Part shown: in pieces, positions 1 through 7,035 of the stretch | Numbering within the stretch: position 1 is the first letter of the stretch | Layout: each line of letters begins with the position of its first letter | Source: Chitinophagaceae bacterium | GTDB lineage: Bacteria > Bacteroidota > Bacteroidia > Chitinophagales > Chitinophagaceae | DNA length: 7,628 nucleotides | Assembly: GCA_030151745.1 (NCBI GenBank) | Contig: JASLDA010000376.1 | Location: 1 to 7,628 of the forward strand | Reading direction: 5' to 3' | Program-made: the position numbers and the translations under genes | The notes under the pieces: generated by a model | What the model saw: only the letters and a program-made list of their open reading frames with translations | Databases searched by the model: none | What the model was told of the DNA's origin: nothing

Positions 1-3000
1 GAACTGCGCCTCCTCTTCGTTGTTCATCCCGTCATAGCCGACGTCCTGGGTGGCACGGGCCGCGGGATCGTTGTCGAAGGCCCGGGTGATCTGCTGCTGG
101 AACTGCGGCACATAGCCCCAGGTCGTCCGTTCGAGCTTGCTCAGATCCTTGGGGTACGGGATCCCGTTCTCGAAGGTCTTGCGCGAATCCTTCAGGACGT
201 CCTCCGAGACATTGCCGAGATTCACGTAGAGCGAGCCGCCCGTGGCGTTCGGCTTATTGATGAACGGATCCAGGAGCCAGAACTCGATGTACTCGACGTT
301 GGAAGCTTCGAAATCGCTGTATTCCAGGGGACGGGTGATCCCGCCCCAGCGGCGTTGCGGATTGCTCAGCGAGCCATCCGGGTTCGTGCCGTTCACATCG
401 AAATTGTAAGGACCGCGCTGCGTGGGGATGAACGTCAGGTCGAAGGTCGAGAGGGCGCCCTGGATCGTCTGCTTGGATTTGGCGGGGAATACGTCCTGCT
501 GCTGTACCAGGCGGATATAGTGCTGGTTGGGATCGTTCTTCACGTAGCCCGGCACCCCGCCGACCGGGTCGACGAGGGTCGGCTCGATCAGGTACCAGGC
601 CAGGCGGGCGCGGTTGAAGCCATAGCTCAGCTTATCCTTGTCCAGCGCTTCCGGGAACAGGATATTGCCGAAGCGGTCTTTGGCGCCGGCCGGCGTGGAG
701 GCCAGGCTCCACGCCGCTGCCGGGTACTTGAGGTCGTACGCACTGCGGGTACCTTCAAAGTCGTCGATATAGACGGCCCCCTCGGGGTCCAGCGAATTGA
801 TCTGCTTGGGGTGTCCGGGGCGAAGGGTGGCGACCTCCGCGCTGGCGTTGACAAACGATGGGGCGGTGGTGCTGAAAACCGGCAGCTTGTCCAGCAGGCG
901 GGTCAGTCCCGGCAGCTCGCTCTGGTAAGCGACGTCGGTCCCCAGCACGGTATTCTGGATCGGGTCCTCGCCGAACGAGGTCTTCTGCGTGAACGGCCGC
1001 TCGGTAAGCCGCATCGCCGTCGCGCCGATCGTCAGCTTGTTGTTCGCATAATAATCCAGGTGCAGCCCCATGAAGTTCTGCTGCTGGAAGCCGAAGGTGG
1101 CGTTGTCTTCGTAGGCCACATTGATGGGAATTCCCGAGGTCAGGATCCCGCTGTTGATGATCTTCAGCCGTCCCAGGCCGTAGTCGATCTGGTAGTCGGT
1201 ATTTTCGGTGAGCCGCTGTCCGCCGGCGGTTACGGTCACCGAGCCGGGCGGGATGTTGAAGCCGCCCAGGAAGATCTCGGACGAGGACGAGCTCCGGTAG
1301 GAGCCGCGCATGATGAAGCGGTTCTTCTGCTGGAACTGCCGCGCGACCGTCTTGGTGGAATCGTACAGGACCTGGTAGAGATACTTGGTCTCGTCCTGCT
1401 TATTGCCGCCGAGGGCGGGCCTCAGGTCGCTGCCGAAGGGCTCCAGCACCGGGAAAATGATCCGGCCCTGCTGGGGGATGATGGTGATGCCTTCTATATA
1501 GTCGAATACACCGTCCGGCTGAGGATCGTTCTGGAAGTTCAGGCGGTCCAGGTTCAGCAGGGAGATCAGAGGCGTGCCGGCCGCAGCTCCGGTCGGGAGA
1601 TAACGTTTTTCGCCGCCGCCCGGATCCTGGTAAAGCACGTTCAGCCGGAAATCCTCCTTGCTGACGCCGATGCCCCCGAGCAGGTAGACGTTCTTCATCA
1701 TCAGCTTCCAGATCGGATAGGGTGCATTCGAGTTCTGGGTCTTCAGCATCTTCAGGACCAGCACCTTCGGATTGGTCGTATCCGGGGGCAGGTCTTCCGC
1801 GAATTCACCGACCTGGTACACCTTGCCGTTATACGTATAACGATAAGCCACCCCCAGGACATCGTTGGGGTTCACCTGCGTATTCAGGGAGAGGTAGCCC
1901 AGCTGCGGGTTGAATGTAAACTCGGAGGCGTTCAGCTTGCGGGCCGTAGTACGCGAAAAGTCGATACCGTTTCCGCTGCTCTGCCCGGCGCCGCCGCCCG
2001 CCGAAGGGGCGAAAAGGCCCTCTGCCACGGCAGTCGCCCGATCTGCGCGGCGGAACTCGGGGTTCTGCTGCAGCTGATCGTACAGGCTGTTCGACCGGTT
2101 ATCGGGCTGGGCCTGCTTCCCGGCGACGACTAGATAGGAGCGGTAAGGGTCGGTTTCCCCCAGGTCCTGGAAGCACAGCACGTCCCGTACGCCGTCAATG
2201 GCCCCGGTCTGATTGGTCACCCAGACTTCGATCTTATTGATCGTTGCCTGCGAGTTGATGACCGGGAAATTCTTCAGCGCATTGTTATAGTTATTGCGGA
2301 AAAACTGCGCGAGGAAGTAGTGCTTGTTTTCTTCGTAATCGTCTGCCTTGATCCCGAAGGTCTGGGTCTGGGCGCCGCCCTGGATGGTGATGCTCTGGCG
2401 CTTGCTTTTCTGCTGGGACAGCGCCGCCGTCACCCAGAGCTTGCCGAACTGCAGCTGGGTTTTCAGGCCGAAGAGCGACTGCACGCCCTGGATGAGGGAG
2501 CTCCGCAGCGGGAAGCTCACGTTACCGGCCTCGATCTTCTTGATGATCTCGTCCTCCTTGCCGGTATACTCCAGCTTCTGGACGTTCTGGTAGTCGAAGG
2601 TCGCCTTGGTATTGTTCGAGATGTTCAGCTTCAGCTTATCCCCGACCTGGGCCAGCAGATTGACGTTCATCTGCATGTCGAAATCGAAGATGCCGTACTT
2701 CTGGGCGCGCTGGACCAGGGTCGGGTTCTGGATATTCTGCCAGTTGCCGCCTACGGTCACGTCGACATTGCCCTGAGGCCGCACGGAGATACCCTGCCCG
2801 CCGAAGATCCGGTCGAAGATGCCTTCCTTGTACATCACCGGCAGGTCCGGCTTCTTGTTAAAAAGGGTCAGGGCGTCCAGGCGGCGCTTCCAGTAGTTCT
2901 GCTCTTCCTGCTGCGCGGAATATTTCTGGTATTCGTCGAAGCTGAGAAAGGACGGGTTGCGGACGAACTGGTCCCCCACCTTTTCACTGAGGTAATAGCG

Positions 3001-3273
3001 ATTGTCCGTAGGATCGTAGTCTATGGATCGCGTGACGTTCGGCGGGTCTGCCAGGTCCAGGCCGGTATTCCGGGGATCGGTGCCGGGCTCGTTCCGGTGA
3101 TCGGAGATCGGGAACCGCAGGGTATCTGCGCTGCGCTTGGCCGGGCTGTCAACGGGGTCGGGCTCGTCGTACTCGAACGGATGGCGGAAGCCCCGCGCGC
3201 CCACGTGCGCGAGCAAAGCCGCGCAGGACACGAATGCCAGCACTTTCCATCCAAAGTTGCGCGTTCCCTTCAA
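1..3273 (-). CDS. sprA: SprA (Sov) T9SS outer-membrane translocon, N-terminal 1091 residues; 3' end outside window
   Basis: SprA is the giant outer-membrane beta-barrel through which folded T9SS cargo leaves the periplasm; it is needed for secretion and, in gliding species, motility. The frame is open from 3273 to the left edge with no stop. Family members reach about 2400 residues, so just under half is present. Residues 5-26 form a basic start plus hydrophobic signal peptide. SprA-like blocks follow in order: FGGQGISVRPQGNVD (157-171), GKEDEIIKKIEAGNVSFP (238-255), LFGLKTQLQFGKL (267-279), DYEENKHYFLAQFFR (312-326), ARKLNASEF (444-452), YTYNGKVYQVGEF (479-491), WKLMMKNVYLLG (522-533), YIDDFEG (835-841) and QDVGYDG (1076-1082). 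A Gly/Ser-rich stretch at 422-435 looks like a variable loop. There is no ATG before codon 147 and an in-frame TAG lies at 3298-3300, so the start must be non-ATG. TTG at 3273 is chosen because it keeps the basic signal-peptide start; ATT at 3282 is an alternative. ruvA lies 58 bases upstream. Identity is very secure; the exact start is not. Confidence 0.96.
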   Translation of the reverse strand, partial: MKGTRNFGWKVLAFVSCAALLAHVGARGFRHPFEYDEPDPVDSPAKRSADTLRFPISDHRNEPGTDPRNTGLDLADPPNVTRSIDYDPTDNRYYLSEKVGDQFVRNPSFLSFDEYQKYSAQQEEQNYWKRRLDALTLFNKKPDLPVMYKEGIFDRIFGGQGISVRPQGNVDVTVGGNWQNIQNPTLVQRAQKYGIFDFDMQMNVNLLAQVGDKLKLNISNNTKATFDYQNVQKLEYTGKEDEIIKKIEAGNVSFPLRSSLIQGVQSLFGLKTQLQFGKLWVTAALSQQKSKRQSITIQGGAQTQTFGIKADDYEENKHYFLAQFFRNNYNNALKNFPVINSQATINKIEVWVTNQTGAIDGVRDVLCFQDLGETDPYRSYLVVAGKQAQPDNRSNSLYDQLQQNPEFRRADRATAVAEGLFAPSAGGGAGQSSGNGIDFSRTTARKLNASEFTFNPQLGYLSLNTQVNPNDVLGVAYRYTYNGKVYQVGEFAEDLPPDTTNPKVLVLKMLKTQNSNAPYPIWKLMMKNVYLLGGIGVSKEDFRLNVLYQDPGGGEKRYLPTGAAAGTPLISLLNLDRLNFQNDPQPDGVFDYIEGITIIPQQGRIIFPVLEPFGSDLRPALGGNKQDETKYLYQVLYDSTKTVARQFQQKNRFIMRGSYRSSSSSEIFLGGFNIPPGSVTVTAGGQRLTENTDYQIDYGLGRLKIINSGILTSGIPINVAYEDNATFGFQQQNFMGLHLDYYANNKLTIGATAMRLTERPFTQKTSFGEDPIQNTVLGTDVAYQSELPGLTRLLDKLPVFSTTAPSFVNASAEVATLRPGHPKQINSLDPEGAVYIDDFEGTRSAYDLKYPAAAWSLASTPAGAKDRFGNILFPEALDKDKLSYGFNRARLAWYLIEPTLVDPVGGVPGYVKNDPNQHYIRLVQQQDVFPAKSKQTIQGALSTFDLTFIPTQRGPYNFDVNGTNPDGSLSNPQRRWGGITRPLEYSDFEASNVEYIEFWLLDPFINKPNATGGSLYVNLGNVSEDVLKDSRKTFENGIPYPKDLSKLERTTWGYVPQFQQQITRAFDNDPAARATQDVGYDGMNNEEEAQF

Positions 3274-3292
3274 TTTAGTAATGAGTAAGTCG

Positions 3293-3300
3293 TAAAGCTA
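3293..3300 (-). promoter_or_regulatory. Possible -7 element of a sprA-proximal promoter
   Basis: The minus strand reads TAGCTTTA, seven of eight positions of the Bacteroidota -7 consensus TAnnTTTG. It lies 19 bases upstream of the proposed TTG start of sprA. No TTTG-like -33 element is visible at the right distance, so this may be chance. If real, it would let sprA be transcribed separately from ruvA. Confidence 0.22.
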
Positions 3301-3324
3301 AAAGACGTGATGAACAGCGGCGCG

Positions 3325-3344
3325 GCAGGCCCTATAGAGCCTGC
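3325..3344 (-). other. Inverted repeat spanning the ruvA stop codon
   Basis: On the minus strand GCAGGC (3339-3344) and GCCTGC (3325-3330) form a perfect 6-bp stem around an 8-base spacer that contains the ruvA stop codon. The spacer includes the self-complementary CTATAG, so the whole 20 bases are nearly palindromic. No U-tract follows directly, so it does not look like a complete intrinsic terminator. It could be an mRNA processing or stability structure between ruvA and sprA, or chance. Confidence 0.4.
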
Positions 3345-3913
3345 AGTGCCGCCTTGATCAATTCCTCCACACTGGTGTCTTCGTCTTTACCGGCTTTTTT
3401 CAGTGCCTCGAGCGCGGCCGGCCGGCTAATACCCAGGTTCATCAGGGCAATTAACGCGTCATCGGCCTTAGTATTGTGTACCGGCAGCTGCCCGGGGGTT
3501 ATTCCCGCGTTATCCGGGCTCAGCTTGCCTTTGAGCTCCAGGACGATCCGTTGGGCCGTCTTGGCGCCGATGCCTTTTACGCGGGTCAGCGTCTTGGCGT
3601 CGTCCGTGGCCACGGCCCGTTCCAGCTCGCCCGGGGTCATCGAGGAAAGGATGATGCGGGCGGTCGCGGCCCCTACCCCGGAGATGCCCAGCAGGGCGCG
3701 GAAGGTGCTGCGCTCGCTTTCCTCGGCAAAGCCGTAGAGCACCCAGGCGTCCTCCCGGATCTGCAGGTGGATATGCAGGCGGCAGCGGTCCAGGTGCTGG
3801 ATCTTGGCATACGTCTGCAGGGTAATGTTTACTTCATACCCCAGTCCGGCTATGTCCAGATGCAGCAGGGAGGCTGACTTATAGGATAACGCTCCTTCCA
3901 GGTAAGCGAACAT
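3332..3913 (-). CDS. ruvA: Holliday junction branch migration complex subunit RuvA
   Basis: RuvA binds the four-way Holliday junction as a tetramer and loads the RuvB ATPase, driving branch migration in recombinational repair in the cytoplasm. The 193-residue product has normal family length and all three domains. The OB-fold (about 1-62) starts MFAYLEG and ends EDAWVLYGF (54-62); E54-D55 match the acidic pin that separates strands in E. coli RuvA. Two helix-hairpin-helix motifs follow: LLGISGVGAATARIILS (74-90) and LTRVKGIGAKTAQRIVLEL (109-127). After a flexible linker (about 131-147), the C-terminal three-helix domain (148-193, with ALIALMNLGISRPAALEAL) is the RuvB-contacting part. The start is ATG. 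It sits 41 bases after a lipoprotein gene and 58 bases before sprA, so co-transcription is likely. ruvA next to sprA is an arrangement I recall from other Bacteroidota. RuvB and RuvC are not in the window. Confidence 0.98.
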   Translation of the reverse strand: MFAYLEGALSYKSASLLHLDIAGLGYEVNITLQTYAKIQHLDRCRLHIHLQIREDAWVLYGFAEESERSTFRALLGISGVGAATARIILSSMTPGELERAVATDDAKTLTRVKGIGAKTAQRIVLELKGKLSPDNAGITPGQLPVHNTKADDALIALMNLGISRPAALEALKKAGKDEDTSVEELIKAALQAL

Positions 3914-3954
3914 GTGGTTTCAGGTCGGGCTAAGGGCTCCGGGAGCGAGTATCC

Positions 3955-4881
3955 TCAGAGCGCGTTCATGGTCAGGCGGAAATTCGCCGGATCGGTGGAT
4001 TGCAGGTTTACCTGGTAAGTAGAATCCGAAGTAGGGCTCGGTACATCTACCATCCCGGCATAAAATACGCCCTGGTTGATGCCCATTACTGCAATATGCA
4101 TAGGCGCATTCGGAATATTCATCGCATAAATGCGGCCGTTCGAGGCCGAGGGGATCGGATAAACGGCCCGCGCGTTGTCGTACAGGGCCACCGACAGGGA
4201 GCTTTCCAGCGGCACGGGACTGTTGATGCGCACGCTGAAATTGATCTTGCCGTTGCTTCCGAAATACGAGCCGGCGGCGACGTAGCCCAGGGTGTCGGCA
4301 ATCAGGTTGACGCTGTCGGAGACGATGGATGGGCGCAGCTTGCCGTCGAGCCCGAGAGGCAGCCAGTTGACGATGCTGGTGGCGCTGACCAGAGTCCGGC
4401 CCGTCCAGCCCTGCATGCCGGCGCCCGGCGCAATGCCGCGCTGGGGAAACTGGAAGACGATCTCCGTATCCTTGTTCACGCGCAGGGCCTGGCCGTTCTG
4501 GGTGGCCGACAGGTATGCCTGCCCGACCGCAGCGAGGGGTTCCCCGTACGAAAGCGGAAGGATGTGCCCGTAGACCATGTCTCCCTTTAAGTTCCAGTCC
4601 TGGAAGCTGATATTCACGCTGCCGGTGACCCGCCCGCCCGTCAGGGTCTCGAAAGCGTTCGGCGGGATCATGATCCGGGTTCCGCCCACACCATAGAGCG
4701 TATCGCCGGATGCGACGATCAGGCCGATATTCCGCATTTTCGGAGCGCCGCTGGCCAGGGCTTCTTCCAGCGAGCGGTAGCCGTTGCCGGGCGTGACGGA
4801 GGTTTTCCCGCCGTCGTCTTTTTTGCAGGAGAACAGGGAAAGTGCCAGCGCGGGCAGCAACAGGAGCAAGTACGGTTTCAT
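3955..4881 (-). CDS. Predicted lipoprotein of unknown function with an IPPNAF segment
   Basis: I do not recognise a named family for this 308-residue product. It begins with a lipoprotein signal peptide: MKPY, a Leu-rich core (5-17) and lipobox LFSC with Cys19 as the lipidated residue. The next residues KKDD resemble the K-(D/E)2 lipoprotein export signal described in Capnocytophaga, which suggests but does not prove surface exposure. Residues 69-93 carry RIMIPPNAF followed by GGRVTGSVNISF, a ZU5-like beta-strand pattern common in Bacteroidota cell-surface lipoproteins. The rest is rich in predicted beta strands, with no visible catalytic motif and a single Cys, the lipidated one. The ATG at 4881 is preceded by an AAGGA sequence 9 bases upstream. 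A weak TAACTTTT (4934-4941) may be a -7 element. A terminator at 5001-5027 separates it from the upstream gene, and ruvA follows after 41 bases. A role near the T9SS is only suggested by position. Confidence 0.85.
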   Translation of the reverse strand: MKPYLLLLLPALALSLFSCKKDDGGKTSVTPGNGYRSLEEALASGAPKMRNIGLIVASGDTLYGVGGTRIMIPPNAFETLTGGRVTGSVNISFQDWNLKGDMVYGHILPLSYGEPLAAVGQAYLSATQNGQALRVNKDTEIVFQFPQRGIAPGAGMQGWTGRTLVSATSIVNWLPLGLDGKLRPSIVSDSVNLIADTLGYVAAGSYFGSNGKINFSVRINSPVPLESSLSVALYDNARAVYPIPSASNGRIYAMNIPNAPMHIAVMGINQGVFYAGMVDVPSPTSDSTYQVNLQSTDPANFRLTMNAL

Positions 4882-5000
4882 AATCTGGTTTCCTTCGGCA
4901 TCAGCCGTATTGAAAAGACGCAGTAACTGGAGAAAAAGTTAGGTTTCCGGGCGCCTGGAGGCGATCGACTACGCGGAGCCGGGGGTCCGGGCCTTCAATG

Positions 5001-5027
5001 AAAAAACCGCCAGCAGGAAGCTGGCAG
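5001..5027 (-). terminator. Intrinsic terminator after the DUF6089-like gene
   Basis: On the minus strand CTGCCAGC (5020-5027) pairs with GCTGGCGG (5007-5014): eight pairs including one G-T wobble, with a 5-base TTCCT loop. Six T residues (5001-5006) follow directly. This is a textbook Rho-independent terminator, starting about 25 bases after the TGA of the gene at 5053-6090. It separates that gene from the lipoprotein-ruvA-sprA group. Confidence 0.9.
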
Positions 5028-5052
5028 TCTTCAGATCTGGCTCAGGGGCGGA

Positions 5053-6090
5053 TCAGGGCTGATACCACCAAGGCGTTTTCTTGTTTTTGATGCGGTAATA
5101 GAATGAGATCGAAATAGTAGAGTAGCCGTCGGGTACGCTGCTGTTGCCGCGGAGCTCCTTGGGGCCGTGCGAGCTCTCCATATTGAGCTGCCAGCTCTTG
5201 TCGTACATATCGCGGGCCATGGCGGCGCGCTCGGGGTTGCCCTGGTGCTCGTAGTCCAGCACCCGGGGGTCGACGTAGTAGCCGCTTACGTTATCGAGAT
5301 AATCCGTGAATGTATAGCGGTACATGTACTCGATGCCGATGCAAAGCTGGTCGGCGATATCCCAGCGGAAGCCTAAGCCGAGGCAGGCCTGGGGCACCCA
5401 GAGGGAATATGCCGCCGGGCGGGTGAACTGCCAGAGATTGGCCAGGGAGTCGGGGATCGTGATCCCGTTGCCTTCCAGGTTCAGGTCGTGCAGGTCCACC
5501 TCGCGGCTCTGCCCGTTCGGGCGGCCGTCGGTGCCCCGGGGCGTATAGGTGCCCTTCGGCCGGAAGTGGATGCCGCCGCCGCCCACCAGCAGGTAAGGCT
5601 GCATGCGCTTCTTGGCTCCCGGGCGCTCGAGATTGCCGATACGGCGGGGATTGATCTCGAACAGGATATTGCCTTCCCAGATATTGCTCTTCACGTCCAG
5701 GTTGCGGAGGTAGCGCTGATAGGCATCGGCCTCTACCGTCGCAGCGTTCTTGGCCTTGTCGGTATTGAAATTATCGTTCGCATATACCGAACCGTAGTTG
5801 ACCCCCATGCGGAGCACAAAACCCGGGTGGAGAGCATAGCGGGCGAAAATGCCTCCCATGAAATGGGGCTTGCTCCAGTAATAGCTGTTGACGTAGTGAT
5901 CGATCGGGGACTTGGTTCCGACATCGCCCCAGAGATCGCTCAACCCGAAGTTAAATCCCAGGCTCCATCCCGGCCGCTCTGCGAATTCAGGCGCACGGTA
6001 TCGCGTCCACTTTTGCTGCGCGGCTGCCGGCAGGGCGGTGGCGCCCAGACATACGGTTGCAATAAGAGTACGGAGAAGAGGTATCCGCAT
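5053..6090 (-). CDS. DUF6089-like outer-membrane beta-barrel protein
   Basis: This 345-residue protein has a Sec signal peptide (about 1-25, hydrophobic core LLRTLIATVCLGATAL, cleavage likely after AAA or AAAQ) and then a mature part dominated by alternating aromatic strands, as in Bacteroidota outer-membrane barrels. The order of motifs fits my recollection of DUF6089: GWSLGFNFGLSDLWGDVG (41-58), FVLRMGVNYGSVYANDN (91-107), LRNLDVKSNIWEGNILFEIN (128-147), PYLLVGGGGIHFRPKGTY (165-182), VPQACLGLGFRWDI (232-245) and RYTFTDYLDNVSGYYVDP (258-275). A closing strand STISISFYYRIK (324-335) precedes a short Trp-rich tail. The function of the family is unknown to me; a barrel or porin-like envelope role is inferred. 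The ATG start is preceded by a plausible promoter and the gene ends at a strong terminator, so it may be monocistronic. No truncation or frameshift is visible. Confidence 0.88.
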   Translation of the reverse strand: MRIPLLRTLIATVCLGATALPAAAQQKWTRYRAPEFAERPGWSLGFNFGLSDLWGDVGTKSPIDHYVNSYYWSKPHFMGGIFARYALHPGFVLRMGVNYGSVYANDNFNTDKAKNAATVEADAYQRYLRNLDVKSNIWEGNILFEINPRRIGNLERPGAKKRMQPYLLVGGGGIHFRPKGTYTPRGTDGRPNGQSREVDLHDLNLEGNGITIPDSLANLWQFTRPAAYSLWVPQACLGLGFRWDIADQLCIGIEYMYRYTFTDYLDNVSGYYVDPRVLDYEHQGNPERAAMARDMYDKSWQLNMESSHGPKELRGNSSVPDGYSTISISFYYRIKNKKTPWWYQP

Positions 6091-6112
6091 TAGCGAAACA
6101 ATTTTAAGCGTA

Positions 6113-6141
6113 CAAGATAATGCTTTTTCGCATCCGGCAAA
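6113..6141 (-). promoter_or_regulatory. Probable Bacteroidota-type promoter of the DUF6089-like gene
   Basis: On the minus strand a TTTG (6138-6141) lies 18 bases upstream of TATCTTG (6113-6119), close to the TTTG / TAnnTTTG pair used by Bacteroidota primary sigma factor, although the -7 box lacks one T. Transcription would start near 6105, leaving a leader of about 15 bases before the ATG at 6090. The 92-base gap has no other obvious element apart from an A/T-rich context. Confidence 0.45.
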
Positions 6142-6182
6142 ATCTGGTTAAAGTTTTTTGCCCCCGGCTGCGATGCCCCTCC

Positions 6183-6962
6183 TTACTTCCCCTGGAAAGC
6201 GGCCTTGCGTTTTTCCAGGAATGCGCTCGTGCCCTCGCGCATATCCTCGGTGCTGAAACACTCTCCGAAGCGGACGATCTCATTCTCAAAGCCTTGCGGA
6301 ACTCCCTTCGCCGCATCGTTCACGCAGGCGATGACCTTGGAAATAGCCACCGGCGCCTTGGTACCGATCTTGCCCAGGATCTTGCGGGTGCTCTCGATCA
6401 GCTCGGCACCGGGGAAAACATGGTTCACCAGGCCCAGGCTCTTTGCCTCCTCTGCACCGATCATATCCGCCGTCATCATCAGCTCCATGGCCTTGCCCTT
6501 CCCGATCAGCTGCGTCAGGCGCTGCGTACCGCCGTACCCGGGGATCAGGCCGAGGTTCACTTCCGGCTGGCCGAACTTGGCAGCTTCGGAGGCGGTGCGG
6601 AAATGGCAGCTCATGGCCAGCTCGCAGCCACCGCCCAGCGCGAAGCCGTTTACCGCGGCCACGACAGGCTTGGGACAGTTTTCGATCCGGTCGAAAACCT
6701 CCTGCTGACCCTTGCGGGCCAGGGCCGCGCCGCCCTCGGCGTCCAGGCTGACGAACTCGGAAATATCGGCGCCGGCCACGAAGGCCTTTTCCCCGGAGCC
6801 GGTGATCATCGCGCTGCGGATCCCGGCATTGTCGTAGACCTCGCCGATCGCGGCTCCCAGCTCCGCGATGACGTCCTTATTGAGCGCATTGAGCTTGTCG
6901 GGACGGTTGATGGTGATCGTGAAAATTCCGTCGCTGAGTTCGGTGGTGATTGTAGTGTACAT
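6183..6962 (-). CDS. Enoyl-CoA hydratase (crotonase family)
   Basis: Crotonases hydrate trans-2-enoyl-CoA to 3-hydroxyacyl-CoA in fatty-acid or amino-acid breakdown, in the cytoplasm. The 259-residue product has the usual single-domain length. Visible motifs are GSGEKAFVAGADISEF (55-70, oxyanion hole and CoA pocket), the signature VAAVNGFALGGGCELAMSCHF (101-121) and FGQPEVNLGLIPGYGGTQRL (130-149). Glu114 and Glu134 match the two catalytic glutamates of rat mitochondrial enoyl-CoA hydratase (Glu144 and Glu164), so true hydratase activity is expected. His120 replaces the more usual Asp in the signature, within the accepted pattern. The C-terminus REGTSAFLEKRKAAF (242-256) is also typical. The ATG at 6962 gives MYTTITTEL; a GTG 36 bases upstream would add 12 residues without family support. 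The gene follows the B12-binding protein by 73 bases, and a weak TATCATTG (6988-6995) lies between them. The exact substrate, such as crotonyl-CoA versus a branched enoyl-CoA, cannot be read from sequence. Confidence 0.95.
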   Translation of the reverse strand: MYTTITTELSDGIFTITINRPDKLNALNKDVIAELGAAIGEVYDNAGIRSAMITGSGEKAFVAGADISEFVSLDAEGGAALARKGQQEVFDRIENCPKPVVAAVNGFALGGGCELAMSCHFRTASEAAKFGQPEVNLGLIPGYGGTQRLTQLIGKGKAMELMMTADMIGAEEAKSLGLVNHVFPGAELIESTRKILGKIGTKAPVAISKVIACVNDAAKGVPQGFENEIVRFGECFSTEDMREGTSAFLEKRKAAFQGK

Positions 6963-7035
6963 GGGATGATGCTTGGATCGGAGGCCGCAATGATACACAG
7001 GCCCGGCCGTTCCGGATATTAATAAAAGTGGTGAA

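Noticed and set aside
355..2133. Long plus-strand open frame of 592 codons
   Set aside because: It lies antisense to sprA, whose minus-strand frame shows a continuous series of SprA motifs. The plus-strand product has no recognisable domain; GC-rich codon use leaves such antisense frames open.
2320..3288. Plus-strand open frame of 322 codons
   Set aside because: Also antisense to sprA; its Leu/Val/Gly-rich product is a mirror of the real coding frame and has no independent support.
4000..4590. Plus-strand open frame of 196 codons
   Set aside because: Antisense to the lipoprotein gene, which has a clean signal peptide and lipobox; the plus-strand product shows no domain.
4934..4941. TAACTTTT as a promoter -7 box for the lipoprotein operon
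   Set aside because: It matches seven of eight positions of TAnnTTTG but no -33 partner is visible, so it is mentioned only as a weak possibility in the gene entry.
6120..6133. Small inverted repeat ATGC / GCAT in the promoter spacer of the DUF6089-like gene
   Set aside because: Only four base pairs around a 6-base spacer; expected by chance and not a credible operator without comparison.
6988..6995. TATCATTG as a separate promoter for the enoyl-CoA hydratase
   Set aside because: One mismatch to the -7 consensus and no -33 element in the GC-rich sequence upstream; read-through from the B12 gene is the simpler reading.
6963..6998. GTG start that would extend the enoyl-CoA hydratase by 12 residues
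   Set aside because: The added residues have no counterpart in the family, and the internal ATG gives the standard crotonase start and length.
6120..7022. Plus-strand open frame of 300 codons
   Set aside because: Antisense to the enoyl-CoA hydratase, which carries complete catalytic motifs on the minus strand.
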